Assembly (NCBI RefSeq): GCF_900129445.1
Contig: NZ_FQVT01000002.1
Coordinates: 124,001-188,000 of the forward strand
DNA length: 64,000 bases
DNA from: Salegentibacter echinorum
GTDB taxonomy: Bacteria; Bacteroidota; Bacteroidia; Flavobacteriales; Flavobacteriaceae
Direction: 5' to 3'
Shown: in pieces, positions 46,419 through 56,050 of the stretch
Layout: every line of letters begins with the position of its first letter
How positions within the stretch are numbered: the stretch's first letter is position 1
Notes under the pieces: generated by a model
Seen by the model: the letters and a program-made list of their open reading frames with translations, nothing else
Databases searched by the model: none
Told to the model about the DNA's origin: nothing
Made by a program: the position numbers and the translations under genes

Positions 46419-49400
46419 AATAAGATTTTACTTTTTGTTTATAAATTTCGCGCAAAGGTAAGCTTTGTCTGTTTAAAATTTCAAGCGAATTGAAATATTC
46501 TTTTGCCTTAATACTTTGATCTTTAGTAGTATTCTTAAAGTCCCGTTTATTAGTTTGGGACTCACGTTTCTCATTTTTGCCCTGCTCAATTTGTGCTTCA
46601 TCATATTCCATAAGATCGTGGGCTAATTTCTGTAATCGTTCCTGGTTTTTAGGATCAAAACCTTTATCTAAAAGCTCCTCTTCAGTTCGCCTCATTTCTT
46701 CAGCAAGTTGATCTCCTTTAGCATCCCTTTTATTTTTGTTTAATTCCTGAAGCTTTTGTCGTAATTCCTGTTGTTGCTTATAAATCTCAAATAATTCTCC
46801 CATTTCCCCGTCGGTCATGGATTCTCCTTTCGTTCTTCCGCTTTCGTTCTGCTGGTCTTTAGCATTTTTCTCGAATTCCTTATTTAATTCCTGCTGTTTC
46901 TTAATAATATCCTGTAACTGAAAATCGGCATTTTCTCCCTGTCCTTTTCCCATTTGTGGATTAGCTTGCCTTTGCATGGAAGAGAGTATTTTACTTAAAA
47001 GATAAGCTAAATCATTTGCACCGGTCACTACATATTGCTGACTCGAGGTTCCTCTACTCACTTTATTTTGCGCAAGACGTTCTAAAGATTTTTCAAGATC
47101 AAACTCAATATCCGTAAGTTTTTTGGTAATCTCTTCGCTAATCATACTATTACTTAAGGCCAGCGAATAAAGACTATCATCTACGTGTTTAAAGTTTTCT
47201 TTTAAGATATTTTGTCTTCGCAATTTCGAAGCATACAAAGCATTATTCACTTCCATCTCATTAAAGTCTTCCAGAAGATCTTCCTGCTCAAAACTAAACG
47301 TAACCAAATTATCCAATATTTGTCGTAAACTTTCAATATTTGCTTTAAGTTGCCGGGTACTTTGTTGCGCAGCTTTTTGTTGCATTTTACGACTCATTTC
47401 TTTCATTTCCTGAGCTGCGTTTTGTTGTTTCTCCTTTGCACCTTCCGGCTTTTTATTTTGTAAATCTTTCTCGGCATCACGCAAATCTTTTTCTATACGT
47501 TCTTCTGAAATTTTATCCCGCTCAAGTTCTTTTGGTTGCTTAAGAGCTTTATTATCTTCTCCCAACTCCTCCATTTGCTCCTGAAAATCCTTAAATTCTT
47601 CGGCTATTTTCTTCTGATTTTCCAGCGAATTTCTTGTCTCCTCTTCTGAAACTTGTTCTTGTTTTTCTGAAAGTCTTTTTAAATCCCTGGCTAATTTTTG
47701 AAGCTTTTCTTCTACATAATAAGCTTTGGTCAACTCCAATAGCTGCTCTAAATTACGTTCTTCATTTTGATTCTTTTTGGAAAGTTCTTCCAGTTTATTT
47801 CCCAGCTCTTCCCGGTTAATCTTATCGGCTACTTTTTTTAATTCCTCCAGTAAAGCTTCGTTTTCTTTTAAGCGTTCTTCATTGCGCTCCAACCTATTTT
47901 TTAATTCTTCTTTTTGTGCTGCATCCTTAGTATTATTTTCTGACTCATCTTCTAAGGTTCTTTTTAATTTATCGGCATAATTGCGCATCATTTTAGATTG
48001 CTCTTGTTGACGCTGAATAAAATTATTCAACTTTTTACGCTGATTATAATCCAGGTTCTTTTGCTCCTTCTGCAACCTGTTTAATTCATCCAATTCTTCC
48101 TCTGAAGCTTTGATGTTTTCTAAACTTTTATTCAAATCTTTTATGGATTCTCCTTGCTGGTTTAATTTTTCTTCTTCGATTTCCTCAATAGTTTTCCTAC
48201 GGAAGTTAAAACTTCGGCTTTCTACAGCTTTAACACCATTAACCGCGTCATTATCCCATACCTTGAAATAAAATGTATAATTTACTCCCGGCCTTAATTC
48301 TAAATTTCCCGGGAATGTATAATGAAATTGTTCAAAATTTCCTTTAGAAATACTAATTCGTTCACTTTTTACGCTATCAATTTCATTTTCAGGGTAATAA
48401 ACCAAATTTAAGCGCGATAAACCGTGATCATCAGATATTTTCCCATAGAAATATTGCGTAACCTCATCTATACTATCCAGTTTTTGCTTTACCTCCATTT
48501 CCGGTAATTCGTCCTTAATTACCCTTATGTTATAATCTAAAGCTTCAAAATCTTTGATATTCTTATTGGTCGTACTTAAGCGGTAAGCTATATTTTTATA
48601 AACGGTTTTAGAAAATTGAAGGTTTTTATCTTCAACTTTCAGTTTATGCAGACTGTCTTCCGTAGAAAAATTAAGGATATCGGTATTTATGGTATTAAAA
48701 TCCCACATAATTTTGGTGCCCTCAGGTACTCTCACAGATCCCGTTCCAGATAAACTGTCATTTATTTTTCCGAGGTATTTGGGATAATTAAACTTCATCA
48801 TAAAGTTTAATAATTTAGGAACCTTAATGACATTTAACCGATAGTTCCTGGAAGAAACACCATTGCCGATAAGCATAAAATCCACGTCGGTTTTAAGCTT
48901 GCTAAAAGTATATTCAAATTTTCCGGGAGCAATTTTTTTTAAAAAATAACGCTGATTGTTATAATGTATTTCGGGTCTTTCTGGAGTTATTGTTCCTTCC
49001 GAAGCAATTAAAATCTTATAGTCGGTATTCTCACGGGCACTTAGGGAATCATTCAAAATTAAAAACCGAAATGGCGCTGGTGCCTCAAAACGCACATCGT
49101 GTTTTGCTAAACGATCTAAAGGGGAAGTGATAAGAGTTATATTACCCGTGATTAAAAATCCTAAGATTAAAATAACCGGAAACAGTAGATATTTAAGGTA
49201 TTTAGTATTGGTTTTGTAGGTAACGGCAGCGGTAAAAGGAACCGCCTTAAGCTTTGCAGATTTTTGGGCTATCCCAGCCAGCAATAATTCAGATTGTTGG
49301 GGATCGTTTTTTAATTGAAGTATATTGAGTAAACTGTCGTTTACTTCTGGAAAATGAATTCCTATAATTTTGGCTGCTTCCTCTGCAGTGATCCCGTTAG

Positions 49401-49653
49401 TTAGTTTAAATAGTTTAGCGAGGGGAATTAAAATAAAAAATATAAACAGCACTCCTCCTACCCCTACCAAAAGCCAAAACAGGAAAGTTCGCCAGGTAGA
49501 ATTTAGCCAAAGAAAATGTTCTACAAGCAAATTAACGAGCAAATAGATAAGACCGGTGGCACAAAATAAAATGACGCCTTTTAGAAGTTTATTCAGATAA
49601 AATTTCCTAATAAAGGCTTCCAGCTTTTTTTTAACCTGTTTGTAACTATCCAT
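46399..49653 (-). CDS. DUF4175 large membrane coiled-coil protein
   Basis: A 1084-residue protein with three N-terminal membrane segments (about 20-40, 55-78 and 155-175), a beta-rich periplasmic region to about residue 480 and a very long Glu/Lys/Gln coiled coil from about 490 to 1000. It fits the DUF4175 family of Bacteroidota, whose role is unknown. Its end overlaps ybeY by 20 bases. No catalytic motif is visible. Coil repeats could confuse low-complexity filters. Confidence 0.86.
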   Translation of the reverse strand: MDSYKQVKKKLEAFIRKFYLNKLLKGVILFCATGLIYLLVNLLVEHFLWLNSTWRTFLFWLLVGVGGVLFIFFILIPLAKLFKLTNGITAEEAAKIIGIHFPEVNDSLLNILQLKNDPQQSELLLAGIAQKSAKLKAVPFTAAVTYKTNTKYLKYLLFPVILILGFLITGNITLITSPLDRLAKHDVRFEAPAPFRFLILNDSLSARENTDYKILIASEGTITPERPEIHYNNQRYFLKKIAPGKFEYTFSKLKTDVDFMLIGNGVSSRNYRLNVIKVPKLLNFMMKFNYPKYLGKINDSLSGTGSVRVPEGTKIMWDFNTINTDILNFSTEDSLHKLKVEDKNLQFSKTVYKNIAYRLSTTNKNIKDFEALDYNIRVIKDELPEMEVKQKLDSIDEVTQYFYGKISDDHGLSRLNLVYYPENEIDSVKSERISISKGNFEQFHYTFPGNLELRPGVNYTFYFKVWDNDAVNGVKAVESRSFNFRRKTIEEIEEEKLNQQGESIKDLNKSLENIKASEEELDELNRLQKEQKNLDYNQRKKLNNFIQRQQEQSKMMRNYADKLKRTLEDESENNTKDAAQKEELKNRLERNEERLKENEALLEELKKVADKINREELGNKLEELSKKNQNEERNLEQLLELTKAYYVEEKLQKLARDLKRLSEKQEQVSEEETRNSLENQKKIAEEFKDFQEQMEELGEDNKALKQPKELERDKISEERIEKDLRDAEKDLQNKKPEGAKEKQQNAAQEMKEMSRKMQQKAAQQSTRQLKANIESLRQILDNLVTFSFEQEDLLEDFNEMEVNNALYASKLRRQNILKENFKHVDDSLYSLALSNSMISEEITKKLTDIEFDLEKSLERLAQNKVSRGTSSQQYVVTGANDLAYLLSKILSSMQRQANPQMGKGQGENADFQLQDIIKKQQELNKEFEKNAKDQQNESGRTKGESMTDGEMGELFEIYKQQQELRQKLQELNKNKRDAKGDQLAEEMRRTEEELLDKGFDPKNQERLQKLAHDLMEYDEAQIEQGKNEKRESQTNKRDFKNTTKDQSIKAKEYFNSLEILNRQSLPLREIYKQKVKSYFERKDN

Positions 49654-49751
49654 CCTACATCATAATTCGAGCTTAAAAATACAATAATTTTAATGGAGTG
49701 AAATTACACAGTATTGCACTTACAGCCATTGGGTTTCCTTACAGAAGGTTG

Positions 49752-49759
49752 TATCTTTG
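49752..49759 (+). promoter_or_regulatory. -7 box of gltX
   Basis: TATCTTTG matches TAnnTTTG, with a TTG at 49729-49731 as -33 element and a 20-base spacer. Transcription should begin near 49766, which places the gltX start at the ATG 49778 and rules out a TTG at 49757. Confidence 0.65.
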
Positions 49760-49777
49760 TGCTCAAAACAAGATAAT

Positions 49778-51295
49778 ATGTCTGCTAAAGTCCGCGTGCG
49801 ATTTGCACCTAGTCCAACCGGCCCTTTACATATTGGAGGGGTAAGAACTGCTTTATATAATTATTTATTCGCCAAAAAACACCAGGGCGATTTTGTACTT
49901 CGCATAGAAGATACCGATCAAAACCGGTATGTAGAAGGTGCAGAAAAATATATTATTGATGCGCTAAATTGGTGCGGAATTGGTTTTGACGAAGGTCCCG
50001 GGAAAGAAGGAAATTATGGTCCCTATCGCCAAAGCGAACGTAAAACCAGTTATAAACAATACGCAGAACAACTTATAAATAGCGGTGATGCCTATTATGC
50101 TTTTGATACCGCCGAGGAGTTAGATGCCTATAGGAAAGATCACGAAGCAAAAGGAAAAACCTTTATTTACAATTGGCATAATCGCCAGAAATTGCAGAAT
50201 TCTCTTTCACTTTCAGAAGAACAAGTAAAGGAAAAACTGGAAAAAGAGGATAATTATGTAATTCGTTTTAAGTCTCCCGCCCAGGAACATTTGTTGATCA
50301 AAGACGAAATTAGGGGTGCGATGGAGATTGATACCAGTACTTTAGACGATAAAGTTCTATTTAAAAGCGATGGGATGCCTACCTATCACCTGGCTAATAT
50401 CGTTGATGATCATTTAATGGAAATTACCCATGTAATTCGTGGCGAAGAATGGTTGCCTTCCCTGGCCTTGCATTTTATGTTATATCGAGCGTTTGGCTGG
50501 AATGCCCCAAAATTTGCTCATTTACCACTTATTTTAAAACCACAGGGAAAGGGAAAATTAAGTAAACGTGACGGGGATAAATTAGGATTTCCGGTATTTC
50601 CTTTAGAATGGCAAGATCCTGAATCTGGTGAAATATCCAGCGGATATCGCGAAGAAGGTTATTTCCCAGAAGCAGTTACCAATATGCTGGCTTTTCTAGG
50701 TTGGAATCCCGGTACCGAAGAAGAATTTTTTAAGCTGCAAGAATTAGTGGAAGCTTTTGAATTGGATCGCGTTCACAAAGGAGGCGCTAAATTTGATCCC
50801 GAAAAAACTAAATGGTTCCAACAGCATTATATGCAGGAAGCAAATGATAAAATTATTGCTGAAAAATTAGAAGAAATCCTTCAGCATAAAGAAATAAAAA
50901 CTTCTTCAGAATATGTTTTAAAAGTGGTTAAGCTTATGAAAGAGCGCGCCATTTTTGTTGACGATATTTGGGAGCAGGGCTATTTCTTTTTCGTTGCTCC
51001 TACTTCCTACAACCCTAAAAACGCAAAGAAAGCCTGGAAAGTAAATACCGCCACCTTAATGCAGGAACTTACAGAAGTTTTAGAAAAACAAGAAGAGTTT
51101 AAAGCTGAAGTGGTGCAAAACAATGTAAAAGCCTGGATCCAGGCAAAAGAGGTTGGGTTTGGAAAAGTAATGCAACCCTTTAGACTGGCGCTTGTAGGCG
51201 CTATGCAGGGTCCAGACCTTTATGAAATAGCTGAAATGATAGGAAAAAAGGAAACTATTTCTCGTTTAAATAAAGCCATAGAGATATTGGGGTAA
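49778..51295 (+). CDS. gltX: glutamyl-tRNA synthetase
   Basis: A 505-residue class I synthetase that charges tRNA-Glu. The HIGH motif occurs as PLHIGG in SPTGPLHIGGVRTALYN (about residues 11-27) and KMSKS as GKLSKRDGDKLG (about 265). I chose ATG 49778 (MSAKVRVRFAPSPTGPL) because the gene's promoter lies just upstream. A strong terminator follows at 51315. It coexists with glnS at 53.6 kb, so the cell charges tRNA-Gln directly. Confidence 0.97.
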   Translation: MSAKVRVRFAPSPTGPLHIGGVRTALYNYLFAKKHQGDFVLRIEDTDQNRYVEGAEKYIIDALNWCGIGFDEGPGKEGNYGPYRQSERKTSYKQYAEQLINSGDAYYAFDTAEELDAYRKDHEAKGKTFIYNWHNRQKLQNSLSLSEEQVKEKLEKEDNYVIRFKSPAQEHLLIKDEIRGAMEIDTSTLDDKVLFKSDGMPTYHLANIVDDHLMEITHVIRGEEWLPSLALHFMLYRAFGWNAPKFAHLPLILKPQGKGKLSKRDGDKLGFPVFPLEWQDPESGEISSGYREEGYFPEAVTNMLAFLGWNPGTEEEFFKLQELVEAFELDRVHKGGAKFDPEKTKWFQQHYMQEANDKIIAEKLEEILQHKEIKTSSEYVLKVVKLMKERAIFVDDIWEQGYFFFVAPTSYNPKNAKKAWKVNTATLMQELTEVLEKQEEFKAEVVQNNVKAWIQAKEVGFGKVMQPFRLALVGAMQGPDLYEIAEMIGKKETISRLNKAIEILG

Positions 51296-51314
51296 TTTTA
51301 GTCTATACCGTATT

Positions 51315-51352
51315 AAAAAAGCTGTCTTGAATTATTTCGAGACGGCTTTTTT
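51315..51352 (+). terminator. gltX terminator
   Basis: AAAAAAGCTGTCTTG and CGAGACGGCTTTTTT pair with one or two mismatches and end in a T-run, about 20 bases after the gltX stop. Confidence 0.82.
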
Positions 51353-51425
51353 AATTTTCAATAAAATCTTCTGTCTAATAAAAGTTTCAGTATCTTGTTG
51401 AACAATTTTCAATAAATATTCAACT

Positions 51426-52367
51426 ATGATTAGCTACGTTTTTCTGCCCATTATTATCATTCTAGGTCTTGTAATTTTATTCAGCGGAATTTTTACCGTA
51501 AGACAACAAAAGGCGGCTATTATTGAGCGCTTTGGTAAATTTAGAAGAATAAGTAATTCAGGCTTACATTTAAAAGTGCCAATAATAGACCAAATTGCCG
51601 GGCGAATTAATTTAAAAGTGCAGCAATTAGATGTTTTGGTAGAGACTAAAACCAAAGATAATGTTTTTGTAAAACTAAAAATTTCGGTGCAGTTCCAGGT
51701 AATTAGGAATAACATTTACGATGCTTTCTATAAGTTAGAAAGCCCATCTGACCAGATTACCTCCTATGTTTTTGATGTTGTTCGAGCCGAAGTTCCTAAA
51801 ATGATCTTAGATGACGTGTTTGAGCGTAAGGACGACATCGCTATTGCCGTTAATCGAGAACTAAATGAATCTATGCAGGATTATGGTTATGACATCATTA
51901 AAACGCTTGTAACAGACATTGATCCCGATGAACAGGTAAAACAGGCTATGAACAGAATAAACTCGGCAGAACGCGAGAAAGTAGCCGCAGAATACGAAGG
52001 AGAAGCCGAAAGAATACGCATTGTGGCCAAAGCACGTGCTGAAGCCGAAAGTAAACGCTTACAGGGACAGGGTATTGCCGATCAAAGACGTGAAATTGCC
52101 CGTGGTCTTGAGGAAAGTGTAGATGTACTGAACAATGTTGGTATCAATTCACAGGAGGCTTCAGCTTTAATCGTAGTAACGCAGCACTATGATACTTTAC
52201 AAGCGGTTGGCGAAGAGACCAATAGCAATCTTATTTTACTACCAAACTCACCACAAGCCGGGAGCGAAATGCTGAATAATATGGTAGCTTCGTTTACTGC
52301 ATCAAATCAAATTGGGGAAGCGATGCGCAAGAAAAATGAAGAAATAGAAAAGAAGAAAAATAAATAA
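51426..52367 (+). CDS. SPFH/stomatin-like membrane protein
   Basis: A 313-residue protein with one N-terminal membrane helix (about 4-22) and an SPFH domain (about 25-190) starting RQQKAAIIERFGKFRRI. A coiled, charged helical tail follows (EYEGEAERIRIVAKARAEAESKR). Such proteins form oligomeric membrane scaffolds and can anchor proteases such as FtsH or NfeD partners, but no partner gene adjoins. It lies alone between two hairpins. Confidence 0.9.
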   Translation: MISYVFLPIIIILGLVILFSGIFTVRQQKAAIIERFGKFRRISNSGLHLKVPIIDQIAGRINLKVQQLDVLVETKTKDNVFVKLKISVQFQVIRNNIYDAFYKLESPSDQITSYVFDVVRAEVPKMILDDVFERKDDIAIAVNRELNESMQDYGYDIIKTLVTDIDPDEQVKQAMNRINSAEREKVAAEYEGEAERIRIVAKARAEAESKRLQGQGIADQRREIARGLEESVDVLNNVGINSQEASALIVVTQHYDTLQAVGEETNSNLILLPNSPQAGSEMLNNMVASFTASNQIGEAMRKKNEEIEKKKNK

Positions 52368-52398
52368 GATATCTTAAGTTATTTACGCAAAATAAGAA

Positions 52399-52459
52399 AA
52401 GGTTTGAAATCTTGATTGTATGCTGTAATAGCAAATACGCTCAGAAGATTTCAAACCTT
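52399..52459 (-). terminator. perfect 15-base inverted repeat, probable terminator
   Basis: AAGGTTTGAAATCTT (52399-52413) and its exact complement (52445-52459) flank a 31-base loop. On the minus strand TTTTCTTATTTTG follows, so it can end transcription of the stress cassette. It also lies at the end of the convergent SPFH gene. The long loop is unusual for a simple terminator. Confidence 0.65.
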
Positions 52460-52483
52460 AACTTAGTTGTTATAAAAAATACG

Positions 52484-52711
52484 CTATCTCTTAACCATTA
52501 CCTTTTTAAGCCCGGTAAGCTTGGCCACTGCTTTAAAAATTAAAGCTTTTTGCAGGACTGATCCCACCATATTACCAGCGATAGTCACTGGTGAAACTGC
52601 ACTCTTTGTCTTAGCCAAACTTAACTTCATTTCTTCTTTATCGATATCTGTTTGAAGTTTAAGAATTTCAAGATCACGATCTATTTCTTCGTAAGAACTA
52701 TATTGCTTCAT
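52484..52711 (-). CDS. small protein, DUF6327-like
   Basis: A 75-residue basic protein beginning MKQYSSYEEIDRDLEILKLQ. A short helical region is followed by a moderately hydrophobic C-terminus (residues 40-65). The name DUF6327 is my best recollection and is not certain. It is the third gene of the YtxH/holin-like set, 3 bases after its neighbour. Confidence 0.6.
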   Translation of the reverse strand: MKQYSSYEEIDRDLEILKLQTDIDKEEMKLSLAKTKSAVSPVTIAGNMVGSVLQKALIFKAVAKLTGLKKVMVKR

Positions 52712-52714
52712 GAC

Positions 52715-53065
52715 CTACTTATTAAATATTTTTCTGGATAACTTTACCAATAAAAATTTTTGAAGTGGTTTCTTACCAAATAGCAATACTAAAATGAATA
52801 GCAAAACATAGAAACCGCCTACAATAAAATATCCTGCACTTGGTACATCTAATGCATTACTAATGGCAATAGCTACAGCGACAGAAAGAATAATTAGAGC
52901 AAATAGCAAAAATAAGCCCATAAGCACACCCAGTATAACGGCTGTAAGACCTTTAGTGGCCTGCTTAAAAATTTTGAGCTTATAATATTCAGCATTACTG
53001 TCTGCGTAAGCTTTTAAATGCCTATTTAACTCCTCTATACTGTCCGATAGTTTTTCAAATGCCAT
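52715..53065 (-). CDS. phage holin family/competence-like membrane protein (YqjK-type)
   Basis: A 116-residue protein with two hydrophobic helices (about 36-60 and 75-97) and charged flanks. Proteins of this kind are labelled phage holin or competence proteins in flavobacteria but are not phage-derived here. The position with a YtxH protein suggests a stress-responsive envelope role. There is no neighbouring lysis gene. Confidence 0.7.
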   Translation of the reverse strand: MAFEKLSDSIEELNRHLKAYADSNAEYYKLKIFKQATKGLTAVILGVLMGLFLLFALIILSVAVAIAISNALDVPSAGYFIVGGFYVLLFILVLLFGKKPLQKFLLVKLSRKIFNK

Positions 53066-53074
53066 AGAAATGCC

Positions 53075-53461
53075 TTATACTACTGCTTTATTTGGTTTAT
53101 CACTATCTTTATTATCCTTCACCGCTTTTTTAGCGTCTTTAGTTAATTTTGCGTTTTGCTTTCTTAGCTCTTCCAGCTTAGCTTCCATTGCAGTAAGCAC
53201 ATCATCTGCTTTATGACTGGCAGATGAAAGAGTTTCTTCTAAACGATTTTCAAAATCCTGTCTGGCTTTTTTAGCCTTCTCAGTTAGATTAGATGAAGTT
53301 TCATTATATTGCTTATTAAGCTTGTCCTGAGCCTTTTTAGACTCACTTTTAATTTTTTTGCGGGTTTTTTCTCCGCTATCTGGGGCATATAATAGTCCAA
53401 TTCCTGCACCAATTGCTGCGCCAGTAATTAAAGCTAAAAATGTATTTCCTGAATTTGCCAT
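53075..53461 (-). CDS. YtxH domain protein
   Basis: A 128-residue protein with one membrane segment near the N-terminus (TFLALITGAAIGAGIGLLYAPDSG, with the signature APDSGEKTR). It is followed by a lysine- and alanine-rich helical region. YtxH proteins are small stress-induced envelope proteins. It leads a three-gene operon and has a -7 box at 53496-53503. Confidence 0.85.
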   Translation of the reverse strand: MANSGNTFLALITGAAIGAGIGLLYAPDSGEKTRKKIKSESKKAQDKLNKQYNETSSNLTEKAKKARQDFENRLEETLSSASHKADDVLTAMEAKLEELRKQNAKLTKDAKKAVKDNKDSDKPNKAVV

Positions 53462-53495
53462 AATAGTTTTCGTTAGTTTAAGTTATTACAATATC

Positions 53496-53503
53496 CAAAT
53501 ATA
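53496..53503 (-). promoter_or_regulatory. -7 box of the YtxH operon
   Basis: On the minus strand TATATTTG matches TAnnTTTG, with transcription expected near 53489, 28 bases before the YtxH start. Confidence 0.5.
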
Positions 53504-53600
53504 CAGTTTGGTACGAATGTTTGTTGTTAATAACCGGTTAATATGTTAAAATGCTTTACTAAAGTATTCTTAAAAAGCAACTTAAGCAAATCTTAGTTCT

Positions 53601-55277
53601 TTATTTCTTCTTTGCCCAGGAATCTCTTAAGGTTACCGTGCGATTAAAAATAGGTTCCCCGTCTTTAGATTCCTTATCTACACAAAAATACCCAATTCGT
53701 TGAAACTGAAATTTATCCTGTACCGCTGCCGATTTTAAACTTGGTTCTACAAAACCTGTAATAGTCTCAAGGGAATTTGGATTTACAAATTGCATAAAAT
53801 CTTTTTCCTTATCACCATCTGGATTTTCTACGGTAAATAACCTGTCATAAAGCCTAATTTCAGCCTTTAAGGCATGCTTCACAGACACCCAATGCAAGGT
53901 TCCTTTTACTTTTCGTAAAGATTCTTCACTACCACTTCCACTCTTACTTTTAGGATCGTAGGTACAGTGAATTTCGGTAATATTTCCTTCAGCATCCTTT
54001 ACTACATCTTCCCCTTTTATAATATAGGCGCTTTTTAATCGTACCTCCTTGCCTAAGGTAAGCCTAAAGAATTTTCTATTCGCACTTTCTTTAAAGTCTT
54101 CCCGTTCTATATATAATTCTCTCGAAAATGGAATATTCCTGGTCCCCGCAGTTTCATCTTCAGGATTATTTTCAGTCTCTAAAAACTCTTCCTTATCTTC
54201 ATCATAATTAGTAATCACTAATTTAACGGGATTTAAAACACCCATAACCCTGGGAGCCGTTTTATTGAGATCTTCTCTTGCACAAAATTCCAAATGTGAT
54301 GCGTCTATGATATTTTCACGTTTTCCAACTCCTATAGATTCTGCGAATTTCCTAATGGAATTTGGGGTATAACCGCGTCTTCTAAGTCCCGAGATCGTGG
54401 GCATTCTAGGATCATCCCAGGAATTTACCACACCCTGCTCCACCAGCTGCATTAATTTACGTTTGCTTACCACGGTATGGCTTAAATTTCGCCTGGCAAA
54501 TTCCCGCTGTTTGGGTTTTAACTCACCACGCTGTGCCACTTTTTCCAAGAACCAATTGTACAATTCACGGTGCGGTAAAAATTCTAACGTACAAAATGAA
54601 TGGGAAATACTTTCTATAAAATCACTCTCCCCGTGCGCCCAATCGTACATAGGGTAAATCTTCCAGTTATCTTTAGTACGATGATGATTTTTATGTAAAC
54701 AACGATACATCACAGGATCCCGCATCAACATATTTTTGGCAGCCATGTCTATTTTAGCCCTTAATACGTGACCTCTTTCTGGAGTATCCCCGTTTTTCAT
54801 TTTTTCAAAAAGTTCCAAATTTTCAGCTACAGCACGATTTCTATATGGACTTTCTTTACCGGCTTCGGTTGGAGTTCCTTTTTGTTCGGCTATTTCTTCT
54901 GAAGTTTGGCTGTCAACATAGGCATCCCCATTTTTAATGAGTTCTACCGCCCAATCGTATAACTGTTGAAAATAATCTGAAGCATAACATTCCTTCTCCC
55001 ACTTAAACCCTAACCATAAAACATCGTTTTTTATGGCATCTACGTACTCCTGCTCCTCTTTGATAGGATTTGTGTCATCAAAACGAAGGTTTACCGGTGC
55101 ACCATAACGTTCTCCCAGGCCAAAATTAAGACAAATGGAAGAGGCGTGACCAATATGTAAATACCCGTTAGGTTCTGGCGGAAATCTAAATTTAAGCGAC
55201 TCCCGGCTATGGGTTGATTGTAAATCTTCTTCTATGATTTGCTCAATAAAGTTGAGCGATTTTTTTTCTTCAGTCAT
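53601..55277 (-). CDS. glnS: glutaminyl-tRNA synthetase
   Basis: A 558-residue class I synthetase charging tRNA-Gln. HIGH is in NGYLHIGHASSICLNFG (about residues 37-53) and KMSKS appears as VVSKRKLMQLV (about 271-281). The C-terminal beta-barrel anticodon-binding domain is complete. It has its own -7 box at 55295-55302. With gltX nearby, charging does not need the GatCAB route for Gln. Confidence 0.97.
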   Translation of the reverse strand: MTEEKKSLNFIEQIIEEDLQSTHSRESLKFRFPPEPNGYLHIGHASSICLNFGLGERYGAPVNLRFDDTNPIKEEQEYVDAIKNDVLWLGFKWEKECYASDYFQQLYDWAVELIKNGDAYVDSQTSEEIAEQKGTPTEAGKESPYRNRAVAENLELFEKMKNGDTPERGHVLRAKIDMAAKNMLMRDPVMYRCLHKNHHRTKDNWKIYPMYDWAHGESDFIESISHSFCTLEFLPHRELYNWFLEKVAQRGELKPKQREFARRNLSHTVVSKRKLMQLVEQGVVNSWDDPRMPTISGLRRRGYTPNSIRKFAESIGVGKRENIIDASHLEFCAREDLNKTAPRVMGVLNPVKLVITNYDEDKEEFLETENNPEDETAGTRNIPFSRELYIEREDFKESANRKFFRLTLGKEVRLKSAYIIKGEDVVKDAEGNITEIHCTYDPKSKSGSGSEESLRKVKGTLHWVSVKHALKAEIRLYDRLFTVENPDGDKEKDFMQFVNPNSLETITGFVEPSLKSAAVQDKFQFQRIGYFCVDKESKDGEPIFNRTVTLRDSWAKKK

Positions 55278-55294
55278 AATTAAATTCTAAGCTT

Positions 55295-55302
55295 CAAAGT
55301 TA
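55295..55302 (-). promoter_or_regulatory. -7 box of glnS
   Basis: On the minus strand TAACTTTG matches TAnnTTTG, 18 bases from the glnS start. Confidence 0.5.
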
Positions 55303-55546
55303 TAAAAATTAAAAAGCCTACCACATTAGCTTTTTATAAAGCTTAAGTTTTTTATTGGTTTTTTCTGATTATTGTCCTATTTGGAATATCTTACAGAATA
55401 TACTCGCTTTAATGCTCAAAAAAACCTTTAGAACCCCTGGAATTATTGCTTAATTTTTAAAAGGATTGAGAGGCATTTCACAAATAAAAATAGGGTGCTC
55501 TCAAGAAACTAAGACGCAAATAGATAGGAAAATCTCACAGCCGACT

Positions 55547-55554
55547 TATATTTG
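55547..55554 (+). promoter_or_regulatory. -7 box of folB
   Basis: TATATTTG matches TAnnTTTG, giving a transcription start near 55561. A second match (TAACTTTG, 55564-55571) overlaps the TTG codon and would start transcription inside the gene, so I prefer the upstream one. Confidence 0.5.
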
Positions 55555-55568
55555 TAAAAAAATTAACT

Positions 55569-55925
55569 TTGGGAAGCATAAAATTGAAAAACATCAAGGT
55601 ATTTGCCTATCACGGCTGCCTAGATGAAGAAGGAAAAATAGGGAGTGATTACCGGGTAGATCTTAAAGTGAAGGGAGATTTATCACATTCAGCAAAAACC
55701 GATGCCCTTGCAGATACCATAGATTACGTGCATTTAAATAAGATTGTAAAGGAAGAGATGGCTATTCGCTCCAAGCTTCTGGAAACTGTCGCAGAACGAA
55801 TTTTAAACCGGGTTCTGGAAGAGATAACATTGGTTAAGAAAGTAAAGATTGAAGTTTCTAAGATAAATCCACCAATTGGAGGAAATGTGGCGATGGTTAG
55901 CGTAATAAGAACTAAATCACGCTAA
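55569..55925 (+). CDS. folB: dihydroneopterin aldolase
   Basis: A 118-residue folate-pathway enzyme converting dihydroneopterin to hydroxymethyl-dihydropterin. The family markers are FAYHGCLDEEGKIGSDYRVDL (about residues 12-32), TIDYVHLNK near 47 and VKIEVSKINPPIGG near the C-terminus. The only plausible start is TTG (MGSIKLKNIKVFAYHG); a second TTG five codons later is an alternative. tRNA-Cys follows 52 bases later. Confidence 0.92.
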   Translation: MGSIKLKNIKVFAYHGCLDEEGKIGSDYRVDLKVKGDLSHSAKTDALADTIDYVHLNKIVKEEMAIRSKLLETVAERILNRVLEEITLVKKVKIEVSKINPPIGGNVAMVSVIRTKSR

Positions 55926-55954
55926 TTTTTTGTTTTAAAACTTAAAAAATTTGT

Positions 55955-55962
55955 TACATTTG
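55955..55962 (+). promoter_or_regulatory. -7 box of tRNA-Cys
   Basis: TACATTTG matches TAnnTTTG, with a TTTG (55929-55932) about 22 bases upstream as -33 element. Transcription would start near 55969, 9 bases before the tRNA. Confidence 0.55.
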
Positions 55963-55977
55963 CCAAGCCTAACAAAA

Positions 55978-56048
55978 GGCATCGTGGCCGAGTGGCTAGG
56001 CAGAGGTCTGCAAAACCTTGTACAGCGGTTCGAATCCGCTCGATGCCT
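55978..56048 (+). tRNA. tRNA-Cys (GCA anticodon)
   Basis: A 71-base tRNA ending at the discriminator T (U73, typical for Cys), without encoded CCA. The acceptor arms GGCATCG and CGATGCC pair perfectly. The D-loop holds GTGGCTAGG, the anticodon stem AGGTC/ACCTT encloses CTGCAAA with anticodon GCA, and the T arm is GCGGTTCGAATCCGC. A terminator follows at 56051. Confidence 0.95.
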
Positions 56049-56050
56049 CA

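Noticed and set aside
52715-53065. Holin-like protein as phage remnant
   Set aside because: There are no phage structural, integrase or lysis genes near, and the operon with YtxH is typical of housekeeping stress sets.
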